64,000 bases of DNA from positions 10,901-74,900 of the forward strand of contig NZ_KL370848.1 of NCBI RefSeq assembly GCF_000702005.1. Direction: 5' to 3'. The position numbers were made by a program, and so were the translations under genes. Below, piece after piece: positions 17,868 to 27,098 of this stretch. Every line of letters starts with the position of its first letter. Position 1 is the stretch's first letter. The notes under the pieces were generated by a model that was not told the DNA's origin, did not search any database, and worked only from the letters and a program-made list of their open reading frames with translations. The DNA is from Selenomonas sp. ND2010 (lineage in GTDB: Bacteria > Bacillota > Negativicutes > Selenomonadales > Selenomonadaceae).

Positions 17868-17932
17868 CTCACTCGCTCCTATCCTAAGGCATTTCGTATT
17901 GATATATCGTTTGATTTATCTTTTCCTATTCT

Positions 17933-17960
17933 ATTATATCGAAAAATTATCGTAGTGAAA
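17933..17960 (-). promoter_or_regulatory. Candidate promoter of the tetR-nirJ1-nirJ2 unit
   Basis: On the minus strand TTTCAC (17955-17960) and TATAAT (17933-17938) are 16 bp apart. Just downstream the plus strand carries the near direct repeat TGATATATC/TGATTTATC (about 17899-17920), a possible operator for the TetR protein. Confidence 0.45.
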
Positions 17961-18021
17961 AGATAAAAATGAACTATATTCATATTTCGTGAAATCTTAG
18001 CAAAAATCCTTCTTTCTGCAT

Positions 18022-18060
18022 AGTAAAAACCGGACCCATCCTAACGACGAATCCGGTTTT
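18022..18060 (-). terminator. Terminator of the galactanase gene
   Basis: A stem AAAACCGGA/TCCGGTTTT (18026-18034 with 18052-18060) closes a 17-nt loop and is followed on the minus strand by TTTTTACT-like sequence. Confidence 0.7.
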
Positions 18061-18090
18061 CTTGTCATTTTTGACTTGTCAATTGACCGG

Positions 18091-19947
18091 TCAATCCTGA
18101 CGATAGAATTTGAAATTATCTGCTGAGCCCCATTTATCTGGCTTACCCTGCATTTCAAGACCAACCACAGCTTTGCCGCCTTTGATCTCAACATCCGTTA
18201 TCTTTACGGTCTGCCATTTATTCCAACCATTATTGGTGATTGGCACCGTCTTCTTCTCCCCATTATCACCAATGACAAAAAGCTGGAACTTCGAATCATC
18301 ATATTTTCCCTGCGAGCTGACCTGAACCGTGTATTTTCCATCAGTAAGGCCAGTGACTTCCTGACTCATGGTGAAGTGGTAATTGCCACCACCCCAATAG
18401 TGCATGGAACCCTGCCCCTTGGCATCGCCTTTGCCACTGGTCGGCGTAACCGTCCATTTATCGCCTTCGACCGTCCAGCCGGCCAAGGACATCGTCTCGA
18501 AATCACCATTTTTCAGGAGATTTGCCTTAGGCTTTATCTCAATATCACAGTCAACAGACTGACCAATTGCTGGGATTTTTCCCGTTACCGTGTAATCGCC
18601 ATCTTGGTCAAAAACAGGGGCTGCATTTTCCCATGAAATCGGCAGCGTCTCCATATGATCATCCGAAAAAGTAACCAGGACCTGCTCCGGCAGGGAAACT
18701 GGAATACCGGCACTGCCCTGTGCATCAAGGTAATCAATATCGCTTACCTTGATTTGCTCAGATTTCAAGCTATAGTCCGTAACATCGCGATAGACATTCC
18801 ACGATTCCAGCGCCTTGCCATCCTTATCGAACATCGCAAGATTTTCCCAGTTGTTGCCAGCACCAGCTTTCCAGCCAGCCCCTGGCACGGCATACCAGTC
18901 TGGTTCCCAATAGAACATTCCCAGTCCACGGCCATTGGGAACGCTTGCTAAATCATTCATGACGCCACGCAGTCCTGATGCCTGCCCCTGTACGGTAGCG
19001 GCAAAATTCGAACGACGTTCCTCAGCCTTGCCATAGTGATTTTTTTCCATATCGTAGTTATCCGTAGTGAAACCATAAGCGGTCTCAGCCACTACTACGT
19101 CCTTGCCATAACGCGTGGCCATGTCATCAAGATTCTTCTGAAGTGCCGCGAGGGAACCATGCCAGAACGGGTAATAGGAAAAACCGATAACGTCAAAATC
19201 ATTGACGCCATTATCCTTCACCAGGCGGTCGAAGAACTTGCGATACATCCCATTATCTGCACCATCCGGCAGATGGATCATCAGCTTAATCGAAGGATCG
19301 ATGTCGCGAACCGCCTTGAGGCCGCTGGACATGAGCTCCGCAAAAGCCTTGCCATTGTCATTGCCCGGCAGCTTGCCGATTGGCCACATCATACCATTGT
19401 TGATTTCGTTGCCAATCTGAATCATATCCGGCGTAGCGCCCTGACTCTGGAAGTTCTTTACGACCTTTTGCGTGTACTCATAGACATGCTGTACCAGCTG
19501 GTCTTTGTTATCCTTTTTCCAAGCATTCGGCGTATACTGCTGCAGCGGGTCCGCCCAGCCATCGCTGTAATGGAAATCCACCAAGACCTTGAGCCCTAAC
19601 GCCTTTGCACGCTTCGCGAGTTCGACGGCCCGAGCTTCATCGGTATTGCCACCGCCGCCCAAGACACCGTGTTTTGGATCATTCCAGATGCGAACGCGAA
19701 TCCAATTGACGCCATGATTCTTCATTATCTGAAGCTCATCCATCTCTTGGCCGTCAGTATCATAGAATTTTGCCCCCAAGGCTTCCATCTCCGGCAGCAT
19801 AGATACATCGGCACCCTTGATAAAATCCTCACGCAATCCCGGAATCGGATTGACCTGCACAGCAGCCTCCGACGAGGAAAATCCAAAGCAAAATGTGCCC
19901 GCAGCCAATGCCGAAAGCATCAGCGATTTCAACATCGTTTTTTTCAT
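18091..19947 (-). CDS. Secreted arabinogalactan endo-beta-1,4-galactanase (GH53) with CBM61
   Basis: The 618-residue precursor has a signal peptide (1-28), a GH53 catalytic domain (about 35-385) with acid/base Glu181 in QIGNEIN and nucleophile Glu288 in VAETAYGF, an Ig-like linker domain (about 405-455), and a C-terminal domain beginning LLKNGDFETMSLAGW (about 465-615) that resembles CBM61, a galactan-binding module. It cleaves beta-1,4-galactan side chains of pectin to oligosaccharides outside the cell. It follows the SLH porin gene by 19 bp and is probably cotranscribed with it. No S-layer anchor is present, so it is either free, periplasmic or exported across the outer membrane. Confidence 0.93.
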   Translation of the reverse strand: MKKTMLKSLMLSALAAGTFCFGFSSSEAAVQVNPIPGLREDFIKGADVSMLPEMEALGAKFYDTDGQEMDELQIMKNHGVNWIRVRIWNDPKHGVLGGGGNTDEARAVELAKRAKALGLKVLVDFHYSDGWADPLQQYTPNAWKKDNKDQLVQHVYEYTQKVVKNFQSQGATPDMIQIGNEINNGMMWPIGKLPGNDNGKAFAELMSSGLKAVRDIDPSIKLMIHLPDGADNGMYRKFFDRLVKDNGVNDFDVIGFSYYPFWHGSLAALQKNLDDMATRYGKDVVVAETAYGFTTDNYDMEKNHYGKAEERRSNFAATVQGQASGLRGVMNDLASVPNGRGLGMFYWEPDWYAVPGAGWKAGAGNNWENLAMFDKDGKALESWNVYRDVTDYSLKSEQIKVSDIDYLDAQGSAGIPVSLPEQVLVTFSDDHMETLPISWENAAPVFDQDGDYTVTGKIPAIGQSVDCDIEIKPKANLLKNGDFETMSLAGWTVEGDKWTVTPTSGKGDAKGQGSMHYWGGGNYHFTMSQEVTGLTDGKYTVQVSSQGKYDDSKFQLFVIGDNGEKKTVPITNNGWNKWQTVKITDVEIKGGKAVVGLEMQGKPDKWGSADNFKFYRQD

Positions 19948-19966
19948 TTTCCTACCTCACCAAACA

Positions 19967-21670
19967 TCAGAAGCTATACGACAATGCGGCCAGCAGGATA
20001 TCATCATAACGGCCAAAAGTACCGTAATCCCCATCGCCCCAGTGCTTATCATACGGATTGAGTTTATAGTAAGCCAGCTCAAAGTTGGTATTGGACGCCA
20101 GCATAATCTGTGTACCAAGTCCCCAACCGCGGGTACCATTCCCCCAGCGGTTATCGCTGCCCTTGAAGGAGCTGTTGCCGCCGGCAAAATTAAGGTGATG
20201 GCCCCAGAATACTGAATCAACCGAGGCATTGCCCAGCGCTACATAATCCGCATAGACTTTCCAGGACCCCGGCTTATTCCAATCCATCTTGCCATAGGTA
20301 AGACGTGTCCAGAAACCATTTTTGTTGATGCGGGCATTTCTCGCATCTCCCGTCACCGAGTTGCCCGTGATATTATTGCGGACCCCCTCAGCAATGAGGT
20401 TGACCTTGTTGGAAAGCTGGGTATTGACACCAATGGCAATCTGATTGAACTTATAGTCTTTTTCATCCCATTTCGAGATCGTAGTTGTCGTCGCACCATT
20501 GAGTTTCTCCTTCAAATTCCCATCAGACGTATCCAAAGCAAAATTCATGCTTTGCTTATCCTGTTCGCTCCAGCCATAGCCCATTACCGTTCCATCGTCT
20601 GCCGTCCAGGATTTGCCCTCCATCCAATAATCATGACCATCGGTTCCCTTTACCGTCGCGTTTTCATCTATTCTCGTGTACGTATAATCCAAGCTTGTAT
20701 TAAAACTAGAGCTGTGTGCCTTCAATTTATCCGTCGTATGCAGCATTGCCACCGTGAACTTCGTAGCCTTGCTAGCCTTGTACTCGGCATTGGCAAAATA
20801 TGCCGGCATATTCACATCATGCCAGCCTTCGGCTGCCATATCGCCCCATCCAGCCATGAGATTAAACCGCGGGCCGAACTCATGGGATACATAGGCACCG
20901 TCCATGGAGTTCTCCCACCACAAGAGGCCCTGACCGAGGTTAAACTCATTGCGGCCTACTACCAGCGTCGTACCGGCATTCTTCCACTTCAGGCTCAGTT
21001 TATCGAGGCGTACCGAGTTCTGGTTGCGATCACTATTGTCCCAAGAGTTAAGATTCGCATTTGCCGGCGTATTATCGTACTGAGCGCCGCTATGAACAAA
21101 GGACGAATCCTCATATTTCAAACGGCCATCTACTACGAGGTTCTTAGCCGGTTCCGCATACATCCCCAGACGCAAGCGTTTCTCAAACTGCTTTTCTTTG
21201 CCCGCCTGCGGATTTCCCCAATAAGTATTGGGATGCGTCATCTTATTATCCTTGTTCTGGAAGAAACGGATGCGGGCATCGCCATACCACTTAAAGCTGG
21301 ACTGCGTCTTTTTGAGATAATTCACATCTTCTTCCACCGCCGTCAGCCGGTCATCAATGTCGCTGAGCTCGCTGGCAAATTCGCGTTTAAGTTTACGAAT
21401 CGCACCTTTATCCGCTGGTTTTGCCTTGTCGAAGTTAGCCATTGCCTTAGCGACAATTTCTGCCATCTCATAACGGTTCAGCGTACGATTGCCATGGAAA
21501 TAACCATTATCGCCCTCAATAACACCATCTTTGGCCAGCATAGTCACGGCATCATAAGCCCAGTGATCCTGCGGGAGATCCTTAAACGGATTCTTAGCGG
21601 CATAACCTGTCGCCGAAGACGTCATAGCCACCGTGGTGAGCAGTGCTGCGGTAAGAACTTTTTTATTCAT
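19967..21670 (-). CDS. SLH-domain outer-membrane porin (OmpM type)
   Basis: The 567-residue precursor has a signal peptide (1-24), one SLH domain (about 28-85, FKDLPQDHWAYDAV ... RYEMAEIVAKAM), a coiled-coil segment (about 88-125, LDDRL-like heptads in ELSDIDDRLTAVEEDVNYLK), and a beta-barrel region to the end with alternating strands and a terminal Phe (ALSYSF). This is the architecture of OmpM-type proteins that tether the outer membrane of Negativicutes to peptidoglycan and form diffusion pores. AGGAGG lies four bases before the ATG. Its position directly upstream of the galactanase suggests a role in oligogalactan uptake. Confidence 0.92.
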   Translation of the reverse strand: MNKKVLTAALLTTVAMTSSATGYAAKNPFKDLPQDHWAYDAVTMLAKDGVIEGDNGYFHGNRTLNRYEMAEIVAKAMANFDKAKPADKGAIRKLKREFASELSDIDDRLTAVEEDVNYLKKTQSSFKWYGDARIRFFQNKDNKMTHPNTYWGNPQAGKEKQFEKRLRLGMYAEPAKNLVVDGRLKYEDSSFVHSGAQYDNTPANANLNSWDNSDRNQNSVRLDKLSLKWKNAGTTLVVGRNEFNLGQGLLWWENSMDGAYVSHEFGPRFNLMAGWGDMAAEGWHDVNMPAYFANAEYKASKATKFTVAMLHTTDKLKAHSSSFNTSLDYTYTRIDENATVKGTDGHDYWMEGKSWTADDGTVMGYGWSEQDKQSMNFALDTSDGNLKEKLNGATTTTISKWDEKDYKFNQIAIGVNTQLSNKVNLIAEGVRNNITGNSVTGDARNARINKNGFWTRLTYGKMDWNKPGSWKVYADYVALGNASVDSVFWGHHLNFAGGNSSFKGSDNRWGNGTRGWGLGTQIMLASNTNFELAYYKLNPYDKHWGDGDYGTFGRYDDILLAALSYSF

Positions 21671-21712
21671 TTTTCCTCCTAATCCCTAAAACCTTACTTC
21701 TTTTATTCTAAA

Positions 21713-21754
21713 GATGCACCGAAGCCACTTTGTGGAGTTTCGCTCTGATGCATC
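21713..21754 (-). other. Intergenic hairpin between chemoreceptor and porin genes
   Basis: GATGCA (21713-21718) pairs with TGCATC (21749-21754), and inside it CGAA..CCAC pairs with GTGG..TTCG, giving a 42-nt imperfect hairpin. There is no T run on either side, so it is a weak terminator or an mRNA processing or stabilising element separating the expression of the porin-galactanase pair from the upstream genes. Confidence 0.45.
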
Positions 21755-21779
21755 CTAGCAACCTGTATCATAGCTTTTC

Positions 21780-23837
21780 TTAAAGTTTAAACAAAGCGAC
21801 ATTTTCATGCAGTTCATCTGCCATCTGCGCCAGCGTCTGGCTAGCATCAGCGATTTCATGAACCGCCGCTGTTTGCTCCTCCGTAGTCGCGGAAACAGTC
21901 TCAGCCTGCTGCGCCGTCTGCTGGCTGGCGTTCTTCATCGTACGGACATTATCGTCAATGGTCTCGCCACTCTTTGATACGCGCTGTACCGCCTGATTTA
22001 TGCCATCAAGCTGCCCCGATACCTCATCGACAATCGCCACGATACTCTTGAACGCTTCCCCAGTCGACAGAATCGACTCCGTACCACTTTTGACCTCTTC
22101 ATCACCAGCTTGGATACCAGCTACTACCGTCTGCGTATCCTGCTGAATCATCGCAATGAGGTCCGCAATCTGCTTCGCTGCCCGCTGGCTGGACTCAGCC
22201 AGTTTTCTGACCTCATCAGCCACTACCGCAAACCCGCGTCCGGCATCACCAGCACGCGCCGCCTCAATGGCCGCATTGAGCGCCAAGAGATTTGTCTGCT
22301 CGGCAATATCCGAAATCGTATCCACAATATTGCCAATTTCATCGGAACGCTTGCCAAGCTCCATAACCATACGCGTCGATTCCTCAGTAGTTTCCGCAAT
22401 GCGCTTGATCTGGCTGATGGCCTTATTCAGCTGATCGCCGCCAGCCTGTGCAACCGATGCCGCTTCATGCCCCTTATCGGCTGCCTGTCGCGTACGCTTG
22501 GTAATATCCTCAATATTCGTATTGAACTGTTCCATTGCCTCAGTCGTGCTATTCACAGCCTCGAGCTGCTCGGATGCCCCGGCAGCTACAGCGGTAATGG
22601 CATCAGCAATCTGACTCGATGCCTGCGCGGACTGTCCCGTCGTAGCATTAAGCTCCTCTACCGAAGCCGCCAGACTTTCCGCTGACGTGCGTACCGTCTG
22701 GATTACCTTACTCACATCTTTGCGCATCGACTGCATCGCCTCGGCCAAACGCCCCAACTCATCGTCAGACTTCGTTTCGTTCTCATACTCCCGGAAGTCT
22801 CCCGAAGCCAGCCGGTGCATCTCATCCATCATGCCCTTGAGCGGTTTGGTAATGACATTGATTGCCACCGTAATACCAATCGAGATAAGGATAAGCAGCA
22901 GCAAGGAAATCCCCGCCATAATCATCAAGGCATTCATCGCTGGTGCAAAGAGCTCATCTTCATAAGCAATCGTCGCCAAGCTCCACCCCGTTCCCGGCAC
23001 CGGATAGTAAATGGCAATCATCTTCTCGCCAGTGCTCTGCGTATAGCGGAACATATCGGCACGGCCGGATTGCATCTTTTTGCCGAGCTCCTTGACAGCT
23101 GGATCATCCATATCTTCAATTTTTTTATTCAGCACCATGTCACGATTTGGACTGTAAAGATAGGTACCATCCCCAGCAATAAGGATGCTATAACCATTAT
23201 CGCCGAAATGAAGCGCCTTTACCTTGTCTTCGACCTCATTCAGCGTAACTTCCGCAGTGACCATACCCACACGATGGCCATCGGCCGCCTTTAATGCCGA
23301 AGCGACGACAAAAACAACATTGCCGGCTTTATCAAATTCTGGCTTCGTAATGATCTGATCCGAATCGCCTTTGACCACATCGGCATAGGCAGCCAAATTT
23401 TTGACATTTTCCGTACCCGGACCATTCTTGCCTATTTTTAGCAAATTGCCATTTCCATCCAGTGGCACATAGCCAATATTATCATACGACCGCACAAACT
23501 GCTCCTTCATGAGCTTCCAGCGCGGCTCATTGGCCTTCTGAATGGCAGAACTGTCACTGCCAGCACTCATATACGCTGGCGTCGACTGCTGTGTTTCCAG
23601 CTTGCGCTCATTCATCCAGTTTCCGATGGAGTCCGTAGTATCCTGCGTACCAACGATAGCACTGTCGAGGAGCTGCCGCTCAAGGACGCCATCCATATAG
23701 CGATAAATCACTCCGGAAAGAACCACCAGACCAACAGCTACGATTGGCAAAACCAGCAGGAGCAATTTCATCCGGATTGATTTCGCCCCCAGCGTTGAAA
23801 CTCCGACTAAGCGATTCATGATTTTTTCTCTTCTCAA
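21780..23837 (-). CDS. Transmembrane methyl-accepting chemotaxis protein with dCache domain
   Basis: The 685-residue receptor has a membrane helix (about 24-45), a dCache-type extracytoplasmic domain (about 50-290) with typical segments ([37 protein letters not shown]), a second helix (about 300-325), a HAMP linker, and an MCP signalling domain with the tip [20 protein letters not shown]. The frame starts at TTG 23837, ten bases after AAGGAGG; an ATG at 23819 has only a weak purine run upstream. It follows the sugar-binding lipoprotein gene by 15 bp, its ribosome site overlapping that stop codon, so the two are cotranscribed. A shared ligand is an inference. Confidence 0.9.
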   Translation of the reverse strand: MRREKIMNRLVGVSTLGAKSIRMKLLLLVLPIVAVGLVVLSGVIYRYMDGVLERQLLDSAIVGTQDTTDSIGNWMNERKLETQQSTPAYMSAGSDSSAIQKANEPRWKLMKEQFVRSYDNIGYVPLDGNGNLLKIGKNGPGTENVKNLAAYADVVKGDSDQIITKPEFDKAGNVVFVVASALKAADGHRVGMVTAEVTLNEVEDKVKALHFGDNGYSILIAGDGTYLYSPNRDMVLNKKIEDMDDPAVKELGKKMQSGRADMFRYTQSTGEKMIAIYYPVPGTGWSLATIAYEDELFAPAMNALMIMAGISLLLLILISIGITVAINVITKPLKGMMDEMHRLASGDFREYENETKSDDELGRLAEAMQSMRKDVSKVIQTVRTSAESLAASVEELNATTGQSAQASSQIADAITAVAAGASEQLEAVNSTTEAMEQFNTNIEDITKRTRQAADKGHEAASVAQAGGDQLNKAISQIKRIAETTEESTRMVMELGKRSDEIGNIVDTISDIAEQTNLLALNAAIEAARAGDAGRGFAVVADEVRKLAESSQRAAKQIADLIAMIQQDTQTVVAGIQAGDEEVKSGTESILSTGEAFKSIVAIVDEVSGQLDGINQAVQRVSKSGETIDDNVRTMKNASQQTAQQAETVSATTEEQTAAVHEIADASQTLAQMADELHENVALFKL

Positions 23838-23852
23838 GGGTATCCCGCCTCC

Positions 23853-25121
23853 TTACTCGCCAGCCTTGAGGCCTGTCGCTTCAGCGATTTCCCGGACCGC
23901 TGCGTCCAGCGACGACTTTACATCTTTTCCCGCAATAACATTCTGGATTAGTTCCTTCGTAGCCTTGCTGCTATCAAGCGATATCGGGCCACGGTGCAAG
24001 GGCTGAATCTCCTCGGCCACCTTGGCAAACATCGTGTAGATGGCAAAACCAAAATAGTCATCACTCTTCTGGAATTCCTGGCTCTTATAAATTGGAGTAT
24101 AAGCCGGGAACAATCCATGCTTCAGGGCGATAGCCTCGCCCTCATCGGTGTTCTCGCAGAATTTCACAAATTCAATAGCCGCCTCTTTATGACGGGAATT
24201 GGCCGCAATCGCCACCACCGATCCGCCAGCATTCGCAGCACGAACACCACCTTTTTCGATAGCCGGCAGCGGCATAATCTTCCATTTTCCCTTTTGGTCT
24301 GGCAATGACGAAGAAATATTTCCCGCAAACCAAACACCATAAGGAACAGCAGCAATCTGACTGCGCTTCATAGCCATCAGTCGGCCATCCCAGTCGCCGA
24401 CATTTTTCAGCACGCCTTCTTTTATCATGCGCTGCATGAGTTCCATGGCTTTCTGCCCCTCGGCAGAATTCAAAACGATCGTTTTATCGTCCTGCGATAC
24501 GTAGTGTCCACCAGCTTGGTTGAGCAGCTGGTCGTAAAAATCCGTATCCTCAGCGGTTCCCAACATGACCGTCTCGCCACCTGTCGCCGCCGATAACTTC
24601 TTACCCGCAGCAATTAAATCCTCCCACGTCTCAATCTCATCGACCTTGATCCCAGCCTTGTCAAAAAGATCGGAACGGTAAAATAACGCCGCCGGTCCCA
24701 TATCGGTAGGAACGCCATAAATTTTGCCATCTTTCGTTACCGCTTCCCAGGATGCCGGTACAAAACGATCGCGACTATCCTCAAAGTCACTGCTTAAATC
24801 CAGGAATGCGTCCTCGTTGCGATTGAGGAACGTTGAAAAATCCCGATTCTGGAATACCATTACATCCGGCAAATCCGTACCAGCCGTAAGACGCGGCATA
24901 ATACGCGTATAACTCGAATCCACAGTCTGTACATCCACTTTAATATCCGGATGCAGTTTCTCAAAGGCGGCTGCCTGTTCCCGGAACGTATCGGCTGCAG
25001 TATTCCATCCCACTACTGTAATCCGTGTGCTCCGCTCAGCCTGTTTCCCACAGCCAACAGCCAACGCTGCCAGCATACAGACCATAATCAGACACATAAG
25101 CCTTCTGAGTCTTTTTTGCAT
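23853..25121 (-). CDS. Extracellular solute-binding lipoprotein, family 1 (sugar type)
   Basis: The 422-residue precursor has a lipobox (ALAVGC, Cys24) and the fold signature of family 1 carbohydrate-binding proteins: ITVVGWN at the mature start, FEKLHPDIKVDVQTVDS, LPDVMVFQNRDF, KIYGVPTDMGPAALFYRSDL, and ANAGGSVVAIAANSRHKEAA. Such proteins feed ABC sugar importers. No permease or ATPase gene is adjacent; the next gene is a chemoreceptor. It may deliver sugar to a transporter encoded elsewhere, or present the ligand to the receptor. It is first in a four-gene same-strand set ending with the galactanase. Confidence 0.9.
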   Translation of the reverse strand: MQKRLRRLMCLIMVCMLAALAVGCGKQAERSTRITVVGWNTAADTFREQAAAFEKLHPDIKVDVQTVDSSYTRIMPRLTAGTDLPDVMVFQNRDFSTFLNRNEDAFLDLSSDFEDSRDRFVPASWEAVTKDGKIYGVPTDMGPAALFYRSDLFDKAGIKVDEIETWEDLIAAGKKLSAATGGETVMLGTAEDTDFYDQLLNQAGGHYVSQDDKTIVLNSAEGQKAMELMQRMIKEGVLKNVGDWDGRLMAMKRSQIAAVPYGVWFAGNISSSLPDQKGKWKIMPLPAIEKGGVRAANAGGSVVAIAANSRHKEAAIEFVKFCENTDEGEAIALKHGLFPAYTPIYKSQEFQKSDDYFGFAIYTMFAKVAEEIQPLHRGPISLDSSKATKELIQNVIAGKDVKSSLDAAVREIAEATGLKAGE

Positions 25122-25180
25122 AAGTCTCTTCTCCCTCTACTATGAAATTGTACTCTTCCTTACATCTTATGAGCAGGCCA

Positions 25181-25209
25181 ATTCTACCACAAATAAACTC
25201 GCAAGTAAA
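25181..25209 (-). promoter_or_regulatory. Candidate promoter of the solute-binding protein operon
   Basis: On the minus strand TTTACT (25204-25209) and TAGAAT (25181-25186) are 17 bp apart, about 60 bp before the start codon. Confidence 0.5.
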
Positions 25210-25383
25210 CAATTAAATCACGCTTATTTATATGCATATCTAATCATATATTATTATTTTCTCGTAATTGATATAAAAACTACTCTTTCTACCTAAAATT
25301 GGCCCAAACACGATAACTATTCCCCAACAAGACACTACATTTTTCATTCTAAAACTTTTTCCAAAACTTTTTTCAAAAAAGCG

Positions 25384-25412
25384 TTGACAACACATATACA
25401 CCATGATATTAT
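25384..25412 (+). promoter_or_regulatory. Promoter of tRNA-Arg
   Basis: TTGACA (25384-25389) and TATTAT (25407-25412) with a 17-bp spacer, 35 bp upstream of the mature tRNA. Confidence 0.8.
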
Positions 25413-25446
25413 AATATACGTTGATTGCGAGAGCGAACAACACCAT

Positions 25447-25524
25447 GACTCAGTAGCTCAGCTGGATTAGAGTATTTGACTACGAATCAAAGGGTCGGGG
25501 GTTCGAGTCCCTCCTGGGTCACCA
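25447..25524 (+). tRNA. tRNA-Arg (anticodon ACG)
   Basis: The acceptor stem GACTCAG/CTGGGTC, D-arm, anticodon stem TTTGA/TCAAA around CTACGAA (anticodon ACG, decoding CGN after A34 deamination), T-arm GGGTTCGAGTCC and encoded CCA are all present. Confidence 0.95.
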
Positions 25525-25536
25525 TTTGAATGATAA

Positions 25537-25568
25537 AGCCTTACCTTATACGGGGTAAGGTTTTTTTG
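25537..25568 (+). terminator. Terminator of tRNA-Arg
   Basis: A seven-pair stem CCTTACC/GGTAAGG (25539-25545 with 25554-25560) is followed by seven T residues. Confidence 0.88.
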
Positions 25569-25603
25569 TATATAACAGCTTCTTTATATCCCCTTCCATA
25601 TAC

Positions 25604-25653
25604 AAAAAGGCCGCCCGATCAAGCATACTGTTGCTTGATCGGGCGGCCTTTTT
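25604..25653 (-). terminator. Terminator of ridA, probably bidirectional
   Basis: An exceptionally long perfect stem of about 21 bp (AAAAGGCCGCCCGATC.../...GATCGGGCGGCCTTTT) with a short loop and A/T runs on both sides. Confidence 0.92.
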
Positions 25654-25656
25654 CTT

Positions 25657-26034
25657 TTATCCTTCCACCACAGCCAAGGCTTCCACTTCGCACAATGCAC
25701 CAGCTGGTAAATCCTTTACGGCTACACAGCTGCGGGCAGGTTTGCTGACAAAGTGCTTGGCATATACTTCATTGAATGCCTTGAAGTCGGCAATATCTGC
25801 CAAAAAGCAGGTTGTCTTTACTACGTGATTCATGTCAGTCCCCGCAGCTTCCAGAACAGCTTCGATATTTTTGCAGCACTGCTCTGCCTGGTCTTCAATC
25901 GTAGTGGCAACAATCTTGCCAACTGCCGGGTCAATGGCGATCTGGCCGGACATATAAAGCGTATTGCCAGCTAAAACAGCCTGACTATATGGACCGACTG
26001 CGGCCGGCGCTTCATGGGTATGGATTACGTTCAT
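25657..26034 (-). CDS. ridA: RidA family enamine/imine deaminase
   Basis: The 125-residue protein matches RidA/YjgF over its length, with GPYSQAV, YMSGQIAIDP, the Arg101 of ARSCVAV that anchors the imine substrate, and CEVEALAV near the C-terminus. It hydrolyses 2-aminoacrylate and similar reactive enamines made by PLP enzymes to 2-ketoacids. AGGAGG lies seven bases before ATG 26034; the frame is open to 26061 without a ribosome site. Confidence 0.93.
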   Translation of the reverse strand: MNVIHTHEAPAAVGPYSQAVLAGNTLYMSGQIAIDPAVGKIVATTIEDQAEQCCKNIEAVLEAAGTDMNHVVKTTCFLADIADFKAFNEVYAKHFVSKPARSCVAVKDLPAGALCEVEALAVVEG

Positions 26035-26108
26035 AAGGGTACCTCCTGCAATAGCATTCATAAATTCATCTTCTGCTATTGTACCCTATAACGCTATATG
26101 TTACAAGT

Positions 26109-26981
26109 TTACACAGCAATCTCCATGCATTGCTTTTTGTCGGGTGTATTCATCAACCCATTGATGCTGTTAAAGAGCACGGGCTGAATATCCACGGTAG
26201 GGAAACGAGCATCGCCGGCACTCCGTTCTGCCTGCACATAGACATTAAACGCTTCGACAAAGCTTACTCCACGACCACCACGTTTCAGCGCATCGCCGCA
26301 ATCCTCCAGGGATTTATGGATGGAACCACGCATGTAGTTCGAGATTGCCCGGCAGAACAAGGCAGGCCAATAGCGATGCTGAAATTCCAGCGATTTATCC
26401 GAGTCCATCTCTACCATGCCGCACTGCTCCTTTACAGCAGCATCCTGTCCCATGGCATCGTACATCTGCGAAATCGCCAGACGAATCAGCCCTTTTTGCA
26501 CATAATAAAGCGGTTCATCCTCATCCAAACGGCTGGCCGTCTGGGCATCTCCCAGCGCATCGTTATACTTCTGCATATTGAAGTAGGCCACACTACGCAA
26601 ATAATAGGCACGAGCCGGTACCAGACAACCTCGCTCTTCAATGATAGCCGTGAGATTTCCAATTGCCTTTTCCGCCTCATCATCATTGATAAGCTGCTGA
26701 TCCTGCGCCAACTCCTCCTCCAGGGTGAGTTTCTTCAGCGGTTGTTTGATTGGCTCTATTGGCTCTTCTTTTTCGGAAACAGCGATGTTGCCCGTCCCAT
26801 CCACAGGGAGAAGTACAGCATCTACCTTTTCCTCCGTGATAACTGCGAGTGGCTTTTCGGCCGGTTCAACGACAGCCGATACCGTCGCATCCTCATTCAA
26901 CGCCTGGGAAGCATTAGCCATAGCACTGCCTGCCAGCGTCACGCAGGCCAGTATTAAAAGGCAGATAACTCCTTTTCTCAT
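26109..26981 (-). CDS. Exported TPR-like protein
   Basis: The 290-residue precursor starts at 26981, eight bases after AGAGGAG. It has a signal peptide (1-24), an acidic/proline linker (about 30-95), and helical repeats in the middle (ARAYYLRSVAYFNMQKYNDALGDAQTA ... PLYYVQKGLIRLAISQMYDA) that look like two to three tetratricopeptide units, suggesting protein binding in the periplasm. It follows the CsgG-like gene set in the same direction after 117 bp and may belong to it. Function unknown. Confidence 0.68.
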   Translation of the reverse strand: MRKGVICLLILACVTLAGSAMANASQALNEDATVSAVVEPAEKPLAVITEEKVDAVLLPVDGTGNIAVSEKEEPIEPIKQPLKKLTLEEELAQDQQLINDDEAEKAIGNLTAIIEERGCLVPARAYYLRSVAYFNMQKYNDALGDAQTASRLDEDEPLYYVQKGLIRLAISQMYDAMGQDAAVKEQCGMVEMDSDKSLEFQHRYWPALFCRAISNYMRGSIHKSLEDCGDALKRGGRGVSFVEAFNVYVQAERSAGDARFPTVDIQPVLFNSINGLMNTPDKKQCMEIAV

Positions 26982-27098
26982 CCATGAAACTCCTCTTCTC
27001 ATCAAATTCCAATCCTATAAGCCTATTTTAACATAAACCAATATAAACCGCACCTGCTAATTTAGGAGTTTTGTCCTATAATATTTTGCTAATTGGCG

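Larger units (their letters stand above)
25122..25446. other. Intergenic region holding two divergent promoters
   Basis: About 325 bp of AT-rich sequence lie between the divergent solute-binding protein and tRNA-Arg genes. Apart from the two promoters listed separately, no gene, RNA or repeat was seen. Confidence 0.6.
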
